Below the pieces are notes generated by a model. The model saw only the letters and a list, made by a program, of their open reading frames with translations. It was not told the origin of the DNA and did not search any database. Shown here piece after piece: positions 1-8,428 of a stretch of DNA of 45,152 bases. The stretch is from Actinomycetota bacterium (GTDB taxonomy: Bacteria > Actinomycetota > Actinomycetes > Actinomycetales > Kineosporiaceae). The stretch covers positions 1-45,152 of the forward strand of contig JAUPKQ010000075.1 in the NCBI GenBank assembly GCA_030837345.1, written 5' to 3'. A program made the position numbers and the translations under genes. The first letter of the stretch is position 1. Each line of letters opens with the position of its first letter.

Positions 1-118
1 CGGCCCCCTGGGCGTCGATCCCGAGTTCGCGGCAGATCCAGACGGCGCGGGGCAGGTGGAACGGCTGGCTCACGACGACGGCCCGCGAGATTCCCCAGAC
101 GGATCGTGCCCGGTAACA
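1..118 (-). pseudogene. DUF218 (SanA/ElyC/YdcF-like) fragment, 5'-truncated
   Basis: Read on the minus strand from about 118 to the window edge, one frame gives SCYRARSVWG, then VVVSQPFHLPRA, then a CRELGIDAQG block. This is the conserved middle-to-late part of DUF218 proteins of the SanA/YdcF type, membrane-linked envelope proteins of poorly known activity. The first half of such a protein should lie at 119-235, but no frame there continues the homology, and a different gene ends at 236. I therefore infer a 5'-truncated remnant. A short gene restarting at the in-frame GTG near 72 is possible. The rest lies outside the window, so intactness beyond position 1 cannot be judged. Confidence 0.5.
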
Positions 119-235
119 GGAAGAACAGGCAGGGTGTCCAGGTCGGCGTCCATCGTTGGGGCCTTCGGGTTCGGCGATTGGGTCAGCAACGCCGAACCTG
201 GACACCTTCCGCCGAGGTCTCCGCTCCGAGCGCCG

Positions 236-1096
236 TCAGCCGAGGTACTGCTCCGCGACGTAGACGGCCTTGTCGTCGCCGAACCCGCGCTTGTACCAGA
301 CCACCGGGCGCTTGCCGTTGTCGATCGCGGCCCGGCCGCGCTCGCGGAACTCCTCCTTGGCGAACTGCTTCCGTTCCTGCTGGTCGCTGAAGCCGATGTA
401 CCGCTCCCCGAACAGGAGCGCGTCGCCCCGGACCCGGACCTCGATGGTCTCGCCGCTCGGTTCGACCGCGAAGGGCTTGACCTCCTCGCCCTTGGACTCG
501 TAGTACTCCTTGGCCTTGCGGCCGCTGAGCAAGCGGGCGGATGGTCCCCGGAGGACGAGCCCGTCGCCCTCGTTCCAGACATCCTCCATGATCATGAGTT
601 TCATGCCGAGGAGGCCCTGGGGGCGGTCGATGTGACCGGTCGGGGGACCGACTTCGGTCCGCGTCACCGTTTTGATCTTGGCGGAGCGGGTGGTCGCGCT
701 CGTCGGGGTCGCGCTGGGCCTGGACTGGGCGGACGTCGGCGCCGCCGTCCCGGAGAGCGTCGGAGCCCCCGCGATGCTCGCGGGGATCACTCGTGCCTCC
801 GGCGGTTTGACGGGGGCGATGACGCCGAGGACCAGACCGAGCATCGCCCCGCTCATCAGGGCCCCCACCAGGGAGCCGACGATGACCCGCCGGGGCGGTA
901 CGGTGATCGTTCCGAGACCCGTTCCGAGACCTGGTCCCTGGCTCGTCCGGCGGCGGTCCCCGCGCCCGGCCGCCGCGGACCGGGTGGGCGGCGTACCGCC
1001 GTTCGGGGCTCCGGGCGGGAACGATGGGGGGGCCGGTGTGGAGTACCCCTGCGGTGGTCCCGGCGGGGCCGGTGTGCCGTAGCCGGTGCCCGACAT
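236..1096 (-). CDS. proline-rich single-pass membrane protein, unknown function
   Basis: This 286-residue protein is not one I recognise. The start is the ATG at 1094-1096, preceded on the minus strand by GGGGAGAG about 5-8 nt upstream; the longer open frame upstream has no such signal. The first ~65 residues are rich in Pro, Gly and Thr and probably cytoplasmic. One hydrophobic segment follows at roughly residues 70-95 (VIVGSLVGALMSGAMLGLVL). Next comes a Ser/Thr/Pro-rich linker and a charged C-terminal domain of about 130 residues (KEYYESKGEEVKPF, GERYIGFSD) that would face outside. It is transcribed divergently from the PerM/DUF6350 gene, with about 160 nt between starts for both promoters. 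The expected topology is N-in, C-out, but this is inference. Confidence 0.75.
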   Translation of the reverse strand: MSGTGYGTPAPPGPPQGYSTPAPPSFPPGAPNGGTPPTRSAAAGRGDRRRTSQGPGLGTGLGTITVPPRRVIVGSLVGALMSGAMLGLVLGVIAPVKPPEARVIPASIAGAPTLSGTAAPTSAQSRPSATPTSATTRSAKIKTVTRTEVGPPTGHIDRPQGLLGMKLMIMEDVWNEGDGLVLRGPSARLLSGRKAKEYYESKGEEVKPFAVEPSGETIEVRVRGDALLFGERYIGFSDQQERKQFAKEEFRERGRAAIDNGKRPVVWYKRGFGDDKAVYVAEQYLG

Positions 1097-1257
1097 GCGC
1101 TCTCCCCGATCGTGCGTTGATGCGTGCCCTGTCTTGGCATCCTGCCCTCCCTCGGCGTGTCCCGGGGAGCCTTTGGGGACGATGGACGCCGAAACCACTC
1201 ACTCGCCCCGCGCGTCCTGCGCCCGTCGCGGCCTTCCCGGCGTCACGATGGAGAACG

Positions 1258-2532
1258 ATGAGCAGCCTTCTGGACCGGACCGTCGGCCTCTCCCGGCCTG
1301 TCCCTCTCGCAGCGCCACCGTCGTCCCCCCTGGTCGTGGCCTGCCTGGCGGCGTCGCGGGCCGTCGTGACCGGAGTGGTCCCCGTCGTGGTCCCCGTGGC
1401 GATCGCCTGGATCCTCGGGGCGGGCGGCCAGACGACGTGGAGCCAGACCCTTCGTTTCTCGGCGTCGCTGTGGTTGCTGGCGCACCACGTCGGGCTCGCC
1501 GTGTCCGGCGGGCACGTCGGGCTGACGCCGATGGGCCTGTTCGCGGTGCCGCTGGCGGCCTGCTGGTTCGCCGGACGGCGGCTGGCCCGCCAGCTGGATC
1601 CCTGTGCCGAACGCATCGACGCCGGGGCGACCAGGATCTCCCCCAGGGCCCCCAAGCGGTGGGTGCTTCTCGCCTTCGCCCTCGCCTACTCCGCGATGGT
1701 CACCGTCATCGCCTTGATCGCGGCGATGCCCGGGCTGAGCCCGGTCGCCTGGCAGGCCGTGCCCGGCGGGCTGGCGATCGGGATGACCGGTGGGGTGCTC
1801 GGGGCCGCGGCCTGGAGGTACTCGACGGCTCCCCGCAAGGGCTGGACCCTCGCCCGGCTCCTCCCGATGGCCGTCCGGCCGTGGCTTCGCCCCGCCCTCG
1901 GCGCCGTGACGACCTGGCTGGCCGTGGGTCTCGTCACGGTCACCGCCCTCGTCGTGCTGCACGGCGACCGGGTGATGGACGTCCAGCGGGTCCTGGACGC
2001 CGGGCTCGTCGGCGGTGTGGTCCTCACGCTGGGGGAGTTGCTCCTGCTTCCCAACCTCGCCGTCTGGGCCGCCGCGGCGTCCTCAGGGCCGGGTTTCGCC
2101 CTCGGCGCGGGAACCGCCGTCACCGTGACGTCGAGCAGCCTCGGTCCGGTCCCGACGATCCCCGTCCTCGCCGCGCTGCCCGCCAACGGCCCGCTGCCGA
2201 CGATCGGCCTGATGCTGCTCGCCGTCCCCCTGCTGGCGGGCGTCGTCGCCGGGGCGCTGATCCTCCAGCGGCCCCCGGAGACCTTCGCGACACGCCTGCG
2301 CCACGTCGCGGGGACGAGTCTGCTGGCCACGGGGGCGGCGGGTCTGCTGGCCTGGCTCTCGGGCGGTCCCGCCGGGCCGGGGCGGCTCGCGCAGGTCGGT
2401 CCGGACCTCCTGAACACCGGGGCGGCCTTCGGCGCGGAGGTGGCCCTCGGCGCCGTCCTCGTCGTCCTCGCCGCAGCCGCCGTCCCGGACCTCGCCGTGC
2501 GTCAGCGCAGCCGACGCCACGCGAACAGCTGA
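1258..2532 (+). CDS. PerM/DUF6350 family multi-pass membrane protein
   Basis: This 424-residue integral membrane protein has about nine to ten hydrophobic segments rich in Val, Leu, Ala and Gly, and a conserved-looking GAGTAVTVTSSSLGPVPTIP region in the C-terminal half. It matches the actinobacterial DUF6350 family, called PerM in mycobacteria, where it stabilises the divisome at the membrane. Its position just before purN and purH is the usual one for the family. ATG 1258 was chosen because GGAG lies about 5 nt upstream; the open frame runs further upstream only as a shadow of the divergent gene. Family assignment rests on topology, length and gene order, not on a catalytic motif. Confidence 0.8.
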   Translation: MSSLLDRTVGLSRPVPLAAPPSSPLVVACLAASRAVVTGVVPVVVPVAIAWILGAGGQTTWSQTLRFSASLWLLAHHVGLAVSGGHVGLTPMGLFAVPLAACWFAGRRLARQLDPCAERIDAGATRISPRAPKRWVLLAFALAYSAMVTVIALIAAMPGLSPVAWQAVPGGLAIGMTGGVLGAAAWRYSTAPRKGWTLARLLPMAVRPWLRPALGAVTTWLAVGLVTVTALVVLHGDRVMDVQRVLDAGLVGGVVLTLGELLLLPNLAVWAAAASSGPGFALGAGTAVTVTSSSLGPVPTIPVLAALPANGPLPTIGLMLLAVPLLAGVVAGALILQRPPETFATRLRHVAGTSLLATGAAGLLAWLSGGPAGPGRLAQVGPDLLNTGAAFGAEVALGAVLVVLAAAAVPDLAVRQRSRRHANS

Positions 2533-2575
2533 CGCGGGGAAGAAGCCCGGGCCACGGCGTCACCGCGTCACCGCG

Positions 2576-2989
2576 TCACGGCGTCGCCCGGACCCGCCGG
2601 AGGATCTCCTCCTGGCGCTGCTCGAACTGGATCCGGCAGTCGTCGCGGTCCTGGTGGGTGATGGCTCCGGAGAGACACCGCTCCTGCTCCGCCAGCAGCG
2701 GGTACACGGTGATTTCGAGCCCGAACCGCAAGAACATCAAGACGGCGAGCCCGAGACCGGCGGCGGCGGTCAGCCAGCCGGCCGTGGGCTGACCGGCGCG
2801 TCTCACGGCGGTGAGGTCGAGGAGGAGCCGGATCCCCGCCCAGATGGCGAGTCCGGCGAACCCGAGACCGGTCAGGCGCGCCGGGAGCGGCAGACCCGCG
2901 ACGACGAGGGTCGCGACCAGGGCGACGCCGAAGAGCTTGAAGCGGCGTGCTGCCCGATCGACGACCTCGGGCGGGACGGGGGGTGCCAC
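2576..2989 (-). CDS. small membrane protein, unknown function
   Basis: The protein has 137 residues and starts at GTG 2987-2989, preceded on the minus strand by GAGGAG 4 nt away. Hydrophobic segments lie near residues 18-36 (LFGVALVATLVVAGLPL), 40-57 and 70-90, and the last ~35 residues are charged and helical (QDRDDCRIQFEQRQEEIL). I do not recognise a family. It lies tail-to-tail with the PerM/DUF6350 gene and is divergent from purN, whose start is about 70 nt from its own. The two Cys in the C-terminal tail (QERCLSG and DDCRIQF) are close enough in sequence to pair if that part is outside the cell. Confidence 0.7.
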   Translation of the reverse strand: MAPPVPPEVVDRAARRFKLFGVALVATLVVAGLPLPARLTGLGFAGLAIWAGIRLLLDLTAVRRAGQPTAGWLTAAAGLGLAVLMFLRFGLEITVYPLLAEQERCLSGAITHQDRDDCRIQFEQRQEEILRRVRATP

Positions 2990-3045
2990 GGGGCTCCTCG
3001 GACTAGATGATCGGATCCGGGCCGGATCACGGTGTCTCCGGCGGA

Positions 3046-3051
3046 TATCGT
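3046..3051 (+). promoter_or_regulatory. candidate -10 element for leaderless purN
   Basis: TATCGT fits the actinobacterial TANNNT -10 pattern and ends 8 nt before the GTG start of purN. No Shine-Dalgarno precedes that GTG, so a leaderless transcript is the simplest reading. No convincing -35 is seen. Confidence 0.4.
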
Positions 3052-3059
3052 CTCTGATC

Positions 3060-3755
3060 GTGGAACCCGAGCGCACCTCGCCGACGCATCCGAAGGTCGT
3101 CGTCCTCGTCTCCGGCGGCGGCACCCTCCTCCAGGCCCTTCTCGACGCCTCCGCCCGGAGCGCGTCGCGAGGACCGTCGCGGGGAACGTCGGGGGGCTCC
3201 TCGGCGCCCGGGCCACGCTGGTCCGTCGCGGGCGTCGTCTCCGACCGGGTGGATGCCCTCGGGGTGCGGCGGGCCCGGGAGGCGGGGGTGCCGTCCGCGG
3301 TCGTCGACCTCGCGGACTTCCCCGACCGCGCGGCCTGGGACACCGGCGTCGTGCGCGCCGTCCGGGCCTTCTCGCCCGATCTGGTGGTGCTCGCCGGTTT
3401 CATGCGGATCCTGGGAGGGCCGTTCCTCGTCGAGTTCGGGGGCCGGACCGTCAACACGCACCCGGCCCTCCTGCCGTCCTTCCCCGGGGCCCACGGGGTG
3501 CGGGACGCGCTGGCGTACGGCGTCAAGGTGACCGGCACGACTGTGATCATCGTTGATGAGGGCGTCGACACCGGTCCGGTCGTCGCCCAGCGGGCCGTCC
3601 CCGTCGAGGACGACGACGACGAGGAGTCCCTGCACGAGCGGATCAAAGTGGTTGAGAGGGAGCTGCTCGTCGAGGTCGTCGACCGGATGCTGACGGCCGG
3701 GTGGGAGGTCGAGGGCAGGAGGGTGCGCCTTCGGGCCGCGGCTGTGGACGGATAG
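3060..3755 (+). CDS. purN: phosphoribosylglycinamide formyltransferase (PurN)
   Basis: PurN transfers a formyl group from 10-formyl-THF to GAR in the third step of purine synthesis, in the cytoplasm. The 231-residue product shows the N-terminal nucleotide-binding strand ([19 protein letters not shown]), the SDR[15 protein letters not shown] block, [12 protein letters not shown], and the catalytic Asn132, His134 ([16 protein letters not shown]) and Asp170 ([11 protein letters not shown]) expected of the family. An insert of about 20 Ser/Gly/Arg-rich residues (about 31-53) sits after the first helix and is unusual. GTG 3060 is the first start that preserves the fold. The gene is followed by purH after 10 nt, so the two are probably cotranscribed. 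It depends on the same folate donor as purH. Confidence 0.95.
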   Translation: MEPERTSPTHPKVVVLVSGGGTLLQALLDASARSASRGPSRGTSGGSSAPGPRWSVAGVVSDRVDALGVRRAREAGVPSAVVDLADFPDRAAWDTGVVRAVRAFSPDLVVLAGFMRILGGPFLVEFGGRTVNTHPALLPSFPGAHGVRDALAYGVKVTGTTVIIVDEGVDTGPVVAQRAVPVEDDDDEESLHERIKVVERELLVEVVDRMLTAGWEVEGRRVRLRAAAVDG

Positions 3756-3765
3756 GGTCTCTTCC

Positions 3766-5325
3766 GTGAGCGACGAGCGCATCCCGATCCGCCGGGCCCT
3801 GATCTCCGTGTACGACAAGACCGGTCTCGAAGCCCTGGCCGCGGGCCTGCACGAGGCGGGCGTCGCCCTGGTGTCGACCGGGTCGACCGCCTCCCGGATC
3901 GCCGCCTCCGGCGTCCCGGTCACCCCCGTCGAGGAGGTCACCGGGTTCCCCGAGTGCCTGGACGGGCGGGTCAAGACGCTGCACCCCCGCGTGCACGCGG
4001 GGATCCTCGCCGACCGCCGGTTGCCCTCCCACGTCGCCTCCCTCGCCGAGCTCGGGGTCGAGCCCTTCGACCTCGTCATCGTCAACCTGTACCCGTTCAC
4101 CGCGACCGTTGCCTCGGGCGCGACCCCCGACGAGTGCGTCGAGCAGATCGACATCGGCGGTCCCTCGATGGTCCGGGCCGCGGCGAAGAACCACCCGAGC
4201 GTCGCCGTCGTCGTCGATCCGTCGGGGTACGACGCCGTCCTGGACGCCGTCCGGGCGGGCGGTTTCACCCTGCCGGAGCGGCGGCGCCTCGCCGCGACGG
4301 CCTTCAGCCACACGGCCGCCTACGACATCGCCGTCGCCTCCTGGATGAGCGCCGTCGTCGGCCCGACCGACGACGGCACCGGTTTCCCGGCCTGGGCCGG
4401 TTCCGGCCACCGGCGCGAGTCGGTCCTGCGCTACGGCGAGAACCCCCACCAGCGGGCCGCGCTCTACCGGGGCGACACCCCCGGTCTGGCGCACGCCGAG
4501 CAGCTGAACGGCAAAGAGATGTCGTACAACAACTACGTGGACACGGACGCAGCCTGGCGCGCCGCCCATGACCACTCCGGTCCCGCTGTGGCGATCATCA
4601 AGCACGCCAACCCCTGCGGGATCGCCGTCGCCGACGACGTCGAGAGCGCCTACACGGCGGCCTTCGGCTGCGACCCGACATCCGCCTACGGCGGCGTCGT
4701 CGCGGTCAACCGGACCGTGACCACCGCGATGGCCGAGAAGATCGCGAAGGCGTTCACCGAGGTCGTCGCCGCGCCGGGCTACGAGGACGGCGCCCTGGAG
4801 ATCCTCACCGGCAAGAAGAACCTGCGCCTGCTGCGGGTGCCGCCCTTCGCCCCCCGGGAGGTCGAGTCCCGGCCGATCAGCGGCGGCCTGCTCGTCCAGG
4901 CCGTCGACCGCGTCGACGCCCCCGGCGACGCCCCGGCGGGCTGGCGGCTGGTCAGCGGCGAGCCCGCGGACGACGCGACCCTCGCGGATCTCGCGTTCGC
5001 CTGGGTGGCGATCCGGGCCGTCAAGTCCAACGCGATCCTGCTCGCCAGGGGTGGCGCCAGCGTCGGTGTCGGAATGGGCCAGGTCAACCGGGTCGACTCC
5101 TGCCGGCTCGCGGTCTCGCGGGCCGGGGCGGAGCGGGCCCGTGGCGCTGTCGCGGCGTCCGACGCGTACTTCCCCTTCCCCGACGGCCTCCAGATCCTTC
5201 TCGACGCCGGGGTCCGGGCCGTCGTCCAGCCCGGTGGCTCGATCCGCGACCCGGAGTCCGTCGCGGCGGCACAGGCGGCGGGCGTGACGATGTATCTCAC
5301 CGGCACCCGGCACTTCGCCCACTGA
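3766..5325 (+). CDS. purH: bifunctional AICAR formyltransferase / IMP cyclohydrolase (PurH)
   Basis: PurH catalyses the last two steps of IMP synthesis: formylation of AICAR (ZMP) with 10-formyl-THF, then ring closure. At 519 residues it has the usual length. The N-terminal MGS-like cyclohydrolase domain shows [16 protein letters not shown], the STGSTAS phosphate loop and [13 protein letters not shown]. The C-terminal transformylase domain shows [23 protein letters not shown], the catalytic Lys279-His280 in [21 protein letters not shown], and the terminal [10 protein letters not shown] and TGTRHFAH motifs. The GTG start lies 10 nt after purN. Because it consumes ZMP, this enzyme links the locus to the ZTP riboswitch in front of glyA about 24 kb away. 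Confidence 0.97.
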   Translation: MSDERIPIRRALISVYDKTGLEALAAGLHEAGVALVSTGSTASRIAASGVPVTPVEEVTGFPECLDGRVKTLHPRVHAGILADRRLPSHVASLAELGVEPFDLVIVNLYPFTATVASGATPDECVEQIDIGGPSMVRAAAKNHPSVAVVVDPSGYDAVLDAVRAGGFTLPERRRLAATAFSHTAAYDIAVASWMSAVVGPTDDGTGFPAWAGSGHRRESVLRYGENPHQRAALYRGDTPGLAHAEQLNGKEMSYNNYVDTDAAWRAAHDHSGPAVAIIKHANPCGIAVADDVESAYTAAFGCDPTSAYGGVVAVNRTVTTAMAEKIAKAFTEVVAAPGYEDGALEILTGKKNLRLLRVPPFAPREVESRPISGGLLVQAVDRVDAPGDAPAGWRLVSGEPADDATLADLAFAWVAIRAVKSNAILLARGGASVGVGMGQVNRVDSCRLAVSRAGAERARGAVAASDAYFPFPDGLQILLDAGVRAVVQPGGSIRDPESVAAAQAAGVTMYLTGTRHFAH

Positions 5326-5341
5326 TCCGCGGCGGCCCGCG

Positions 5342-5614
5342 GTGGTGCAGTGGGAGGTGCCGCCGAGCCGGCGGCTCGCGTTCGTCGTCGTCCTGCTCGT
5401 CGCGGCGATGTCGGTGCTGGTGACGGTTCTCGTCAACTTCCGCCTCGGTGGCTACATCCTCGCCGCCGCCCTCGCCCTTGCCGCGACCCTGCGGGCGACG
5501 TTGCCCGAGAAGTACTGCCTCGGGCTGTTGGTCCGTTCCCGTCGGATCGACGTCGCCATCGACGCGTCTCTCGCCGTCGCGGTGTTCGTCGGGGCCCAGG
5601 TCGTCCCGGGGTGA
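5342..5614 (+). CDS. DUF3017 family small membrane protein
   Basis: This 90-residue protein has three hydrophobic stretches (LAFVVVLLVAAMSVLVTVLV, YILAAALALAATL and DASLAVAVFVGAQV) and a central EKYCLGLLVRSRRIDV loop. This matches the DUF3017 family, which in actinomycetes usually lies between purH (or folD) and mdh. The function is unknown. The GTG start at 5342 lies 16 nt after the purH stop, so it is likely the last gene of the purN-purH unit. The stop overlaps a GTG that could begin the next frame, but I prefer a later start for the next gene. Confidence 0.8.
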   Translation: MVQWEVPPSRRLAFVVVLLVAAMSVLVTVLVNFRLGGYILAAALALAATLRATLPEKYCLGLLVRSRRIDVAIDASLAVAVFVGAQVVPG

Positions 5615-5647
5615 CGGGCGATCCCGGGCAACCGGGGGATGGGACGT

Positions 5648-5676
5648 TTGACAGCCCGTGTCCCCCTGAGTATTCA
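5648..5676 (+). promoter_or_regulatory. sigma-A-type promoter placed for leaderless transcription
   Basis: TTGACA at 5648-5653 and TATTCA at 5671-5676 are separated by exactly 17 nt. The -10 ends 6 nt before an in-frame GTG at 5683, so transcription would begin at the start codon itself. This is the cleanest promoter seen in the window. Confidence 0.65.
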
Positions 5677-5682
5677 AGGGCG

Positions 5683-6441
5683 GTGGACAACAGGTTTCCG
5701 CAGGCAGCGGACCACCGTCCGGCCCCCGGAGTCCTCGGGGCACTCGAGTCGTCCTGCCGCGTCCTCCTGCAGGACAGGGCGCTGCTCGACCACCGGTTCC
5801 TCGCCGCGCTCGGGAGCTCGCTGCCGGAACAGCATCCGCTCCGGCGGGTTCCCGGGGCGGCCCTCGACCTGTTGGACGTCCTCCTGCGCGCGGTGCTCTC
5901 CGGCGACCCGCCCGAGAGCACTGAGTCGGAATGCCAGGAGTGCGGAGCCCGCTGCGTCGCCGTCGGTCTTCCCGACGACACCTTCCCCGCCGTCGCCCGG
6001 GCGGCCGCCCGGGTCGCCCGCGAGATCGCCGGTGACCTGTGGACGTCGGGGACGAGCTCCGGATGGGCGGCCGTGCACGTCTGGGTGGTCGAAAACCTGA
6101 CATTCGGCGCGTCCCGCGGGCGGGCCCAGGCGCAGGCCCAGTTCCAGGGGCGGCCCTCGGCCGAGGGCCCGGGCCGGGACAGCCCGGGCGACGCGTCCCC
6201 CCGCGCGTCCGAGTGGGAACTGCTCGAACGGGCGGCGGGGATGCGGGCACGGCCCTCGCCCGGCCGGCCTCCGGGCTCCGACGGCGGGCACGGACGCCGG
6301 GCGATTCGCGATCCGGGCCAGGCGCCGGAGTGGATGCGGGAGGCGTGGGTGCCCCCGGAGTGGGTGAGCGATCTGTGGGAGAACTCCCCGGAGCCCACCC
6401 CCCGGCATTCCGAGGACGGCGACCCGCCACCGGCCCCGTGA
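5683..6441 (+). CDS. unknown protein with a CxxCxxxC cluster
   Basis: I do not recognise this protein of about 252 residues. The first ~150 residues look like a compact helical domain with Cys84, Cys87 and Cys91 (ECQECGARC) plus Cys25, possibly a metal site. The last ~100 residues are Pro, Gly, Arg and Gln rich and probably disordered, with two Trp-containing patches (EWMREAWVPPEWV, DLWENS). The frame is open back to the GTGA overlap with DUF3017 at 5611, but GTG 5683 is preferred because a TTGACA/TATTCA promoter places the transcript start on it. A longer form starting at 5611 cannot be excluded. Confidence 0.7.
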   Translation: MDNRFPQAADHRPAPGVLGALESSCRVLLQDRALLDHRFLAALGSSLPEQHPLRRVPGAALDLLDVLLRAVLSGDPPESTESECQECGARCVAVGLPDDTFPAVARAAARVAREIAGDLWTSGTSSGWAAVHVWVVENLTFGASRGRAQAQAQFQGRPSAEGPGRDSPGDASPRASEWELLERAAGMRARPSPGRPPGSDGGHGRRAIRDPGQAPEWMREAWVPPEWVSDLWENSPEPTPRHSEDGDPPPAP

Positions 6442-6542
6442 GGTCTGGCTAGCTCCACCCCGCGACGGGGGGCGGGCCGCCGGAGATGCCCTCACCAGGG
6501 TGGGAACCCGACATCGATCCGCGGCCCGGGTGGGGAACCGCG

Positions 6543-6548
6543 TAGATT
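6543..6548 (+). promoter_or_regulatory. candidate -10 element upstream of the TelA-PknG cluster
   Basis: TAGATT fits TANNNT and lies about 60 nt before the TelA-family start, in the only gap (6442-6608) before the long coupled cluster. No clear -35 partner is visible. Confidence 0.35.
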
Positions 6549-6608
6549 GACGGTGCGTCCTGCATCACCTGAGATGTTGCCGCAGTGCTTCCCGGAAGGA
6601 CCGCACGG

Positions 6609-7823
6609 ATGACCGAGCCGACCCCCCTGGCCCCGCCCGCCTCCGCCGAGGGAATCCTCACGCTGGCCGCGCCCGCCCCTCCCGCGACGGTCACGGAGAC
6701 CGCGGCCCCCAAGATGGCTCCTCCCGTTCCCGCCACGGCCATTCCCCAACTCGACGCGAAGGTCGAGGTCTACATCGGGGCGCTGCTGGACACCGCGCCC
6801 GCCTCGCCCGAGTTCGCCCGTCAGGCGAGTGATGTCCGCTCGATGGGGGACGCCGACATCCGCCGGGCGGCCGAATCCTCGAACCGGCTCCTCCGCACGC
6901 CCGTCAAGGCGCTGAACGAGGGCGGTCTGTCCGACACGTCCAAGGTCGGCCAGACCCTGACCGAGCTGCGTCGCACCGTCGAGGACCTCGACCCTTCCCA
7001 GGCGTCGGGGGCGAAGGGCTGGCTCGAGAAGCTCCCCTTCGCCAACAAGGTCACCAACTACTTCGAGAAGTACCAGAGCGCCCAGAAGCACCTCGACGCG
7101 ATCCTCCACGCGCTCTACAACGGGCAGGACGAGCTCCGCAAGGACAACGCGGCCCTCAACCAGGAGAAGCAGCAGCTCTGGGAGACCATGGGCCGCCTCA
7201 ACCAGTACATGTACATCGCGGAGCGGCTGGACGCCAGGGTGTCCGCCGCGGTCGCCGACGTCGAGACGGTCGACCCGGAGAAGGCCCGCACCCTCCGTGA
7301 GGACGTCCTCTTCTACGTGCGCCAGAAGCACCAGGACCTCCTGACCCAGCTGGCCGTCTCCATCCAGAACTACCTGGCGATCGACATCGTCATCAAGAAC
7401 AACATCGAGCTCATCAAGGGCGTCGACCGTGCGACGACCACCACGATCTCCGCCCTGAGGACGGCGGTGATCGTCGCCCAGGCCCTCAACAACCAGAAGC
7501 TCGTGCTCGACCAGATCACCGCCCTCAACACGACCACCTCGAACCTCATCGAGCGCACGTCGGTGCTCCTCCGCGAGAACTCGGTCGCCATCCAGCAGCA
7601 GGCGGCGTCGGCCACGATCGGGCTGCCCCAGCTCCAGGCCGCGTTCGCGAACGTCTACGCGACGATGGACGCGATCGACGCCTTCAAGGTGCAGGCGCTC
7701 GACACGATGGCCGCGACGATCGGCACCCTCCAGAACGAGGTCGCCAAGTCGCAGGAGTACCTCGAACGGGTCTCCCGGCACGACGAGCGCCTCGCCTCCG
7801 GCCAGCTCGAACTCGGGCGCTGA
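6609..7823 (+). CDS. TelA-family toxic anion resistance protein
   Basis: The 404-residue, strongly helical protein matches the TelA/toxic-anion-resistance family (PF05816): helices around YFEKYQSAQKHLDAILHAL, LNQEKQQLWETMGRLNQYMY, REDVLFYVRQKHQDLLTQLA and the highly conserved IDIVIKNNIELIKGVDRATT block. TelA proteins are cytoplasmic or membrane-associated and occur in Ter-type stress gene sets, although tellurite resistance is rarely their main role. A Pro/Ala-rich tail of about 45 residues precedes the domain. ATG 6609 was chosen because GGAAGGA stands 8 nt upstream. It heads a chain that runs through AAA, GlnX, GlnH and PknG genes, so it is probably part of the same stress or nutrient signalling apparatus. 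Confidence 0.88.
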   Translation: MTEPTPLAPPASAEGILTLAAPAPPATVTETAAPKMAPPVPATAIPQLDAKVEVYIGALLDTAPASPEFARQASDVRSMGDADIRRAAESSNRLLRTPVKALNEGGLSDTSKVGQTLTELRRTVEDLDPSQASGAKGWLEKLPFANKVTNYFEKYQSAQKHLDAILHALYNGQDELRKDNAALNQEKQQLWETMGRLNQYMYIAERLDARVSAAVADVETVDPEKARTLREDVLFYVRQKHQDLLTQLAVSIQNYLAIDIVIKNNIELIKGVDRATTTTISALRTAVIVAQALNNQKLVLDQITALNTTTSNLIERTSVLLRENSVAIQQQAASATIGLPQLQAAFANVYATMDAIDAFKVQALDTMAATIGTLQNEVAKSQEYLERVSRHDERLASGQLELGR

Positions 7824-7876
7824 CGGCGCCGTCCGGAATCCGCCCCCGTCCGTCTAGAAGAGGAGACGACAAGCCT

Positions 7877-8428
7877 GTGGCGTCGCTGAGGGATCTCATC
7901 GCGGCGGTCACCGGACGGCCCCGCCGGGCCGAGCCCGAATCGCCTCCCGCCGTCGAGCTGCCGAGCGTTCCGACCAGCGACGATCTGCGGAGGTCCGTCG
8001 ACCGGATCGAGGCGGAGATCGCGGTGGCGGCCCGGGAGAACAGGGTCCCCGACCTCGTCGCCTCCCGGGTCCGGCGTATCTGCGCGACGATCCGGGACAC
8101 CGTTCCCCGCCTCGACCAGCTCGGTGGCGGGACCCGGGACGCCCACTCCCTGATGGCGACGGTGACCAGTTACCTGCCGGAGGCGCTCGGGACGTATCTG
8201 CGGCTGCCCCGCTCCTACGCCGACCGCCGGCCGATCGACCGGGGCAAGACCGCGCTGATGGTGCTCGTCGACCAGCTCGACCTGCTCGCCGCGACGATGG
8301 ACGACATCTTCGAGGCCGCCTGCCGGGCCGACGCCGAGGCGCTCGTCGCCCACGGCCGTTTCCTCGAGGAGAAGTTCGGGCACCCCTCCGGCGGCGGCGA
8401 GCTCAACCTCGGTGAGGGACCGCGGTGA
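7877..8428 (+). CDS. helical unknown protein between TelA and AAA genes
   Basis: The protein has 183 residues and is predicted to be mainly alpha-helical: helices are plausible near residues 35-60 (RRSVDRIEAEIAVAAREN), 60-85 and 125-160 (ALMVLVDQLDLLAATMDD). There is no membrane segment or signal peptide. GTG 7877 is preceded by AGGAGA about 10 nt away, and the stop overlaps the next start (GTGA). In Firmicutes a small helical XpaC protein commonly accompanies TelA. This may be the functional counterpart, but I see no motif proving homology. Confidence 0.75.
   Translation: MASLRDLIAAVTGRPRRAEPESPPAVELPSVPTSDDLRRSVDRIEAEIAVAARENRVPDLVASRVRRICATIRDTVPRLDQLGGGTRDAHSLMATVTSYLPEALGTYLRLPRSYADRRPIDRGKTALMVLVDQLDLLAATMDDIFEAACRADAEALVAHGRFLEEKFGHPSGGGELNLGEGPR

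Noticed and set aside
183-1655. 490-codon minus-strand frame over the first two genes
   Set aside because: It crosses two genes supported by ribosome sites and membrane segments, and encodes no recognisable domain.
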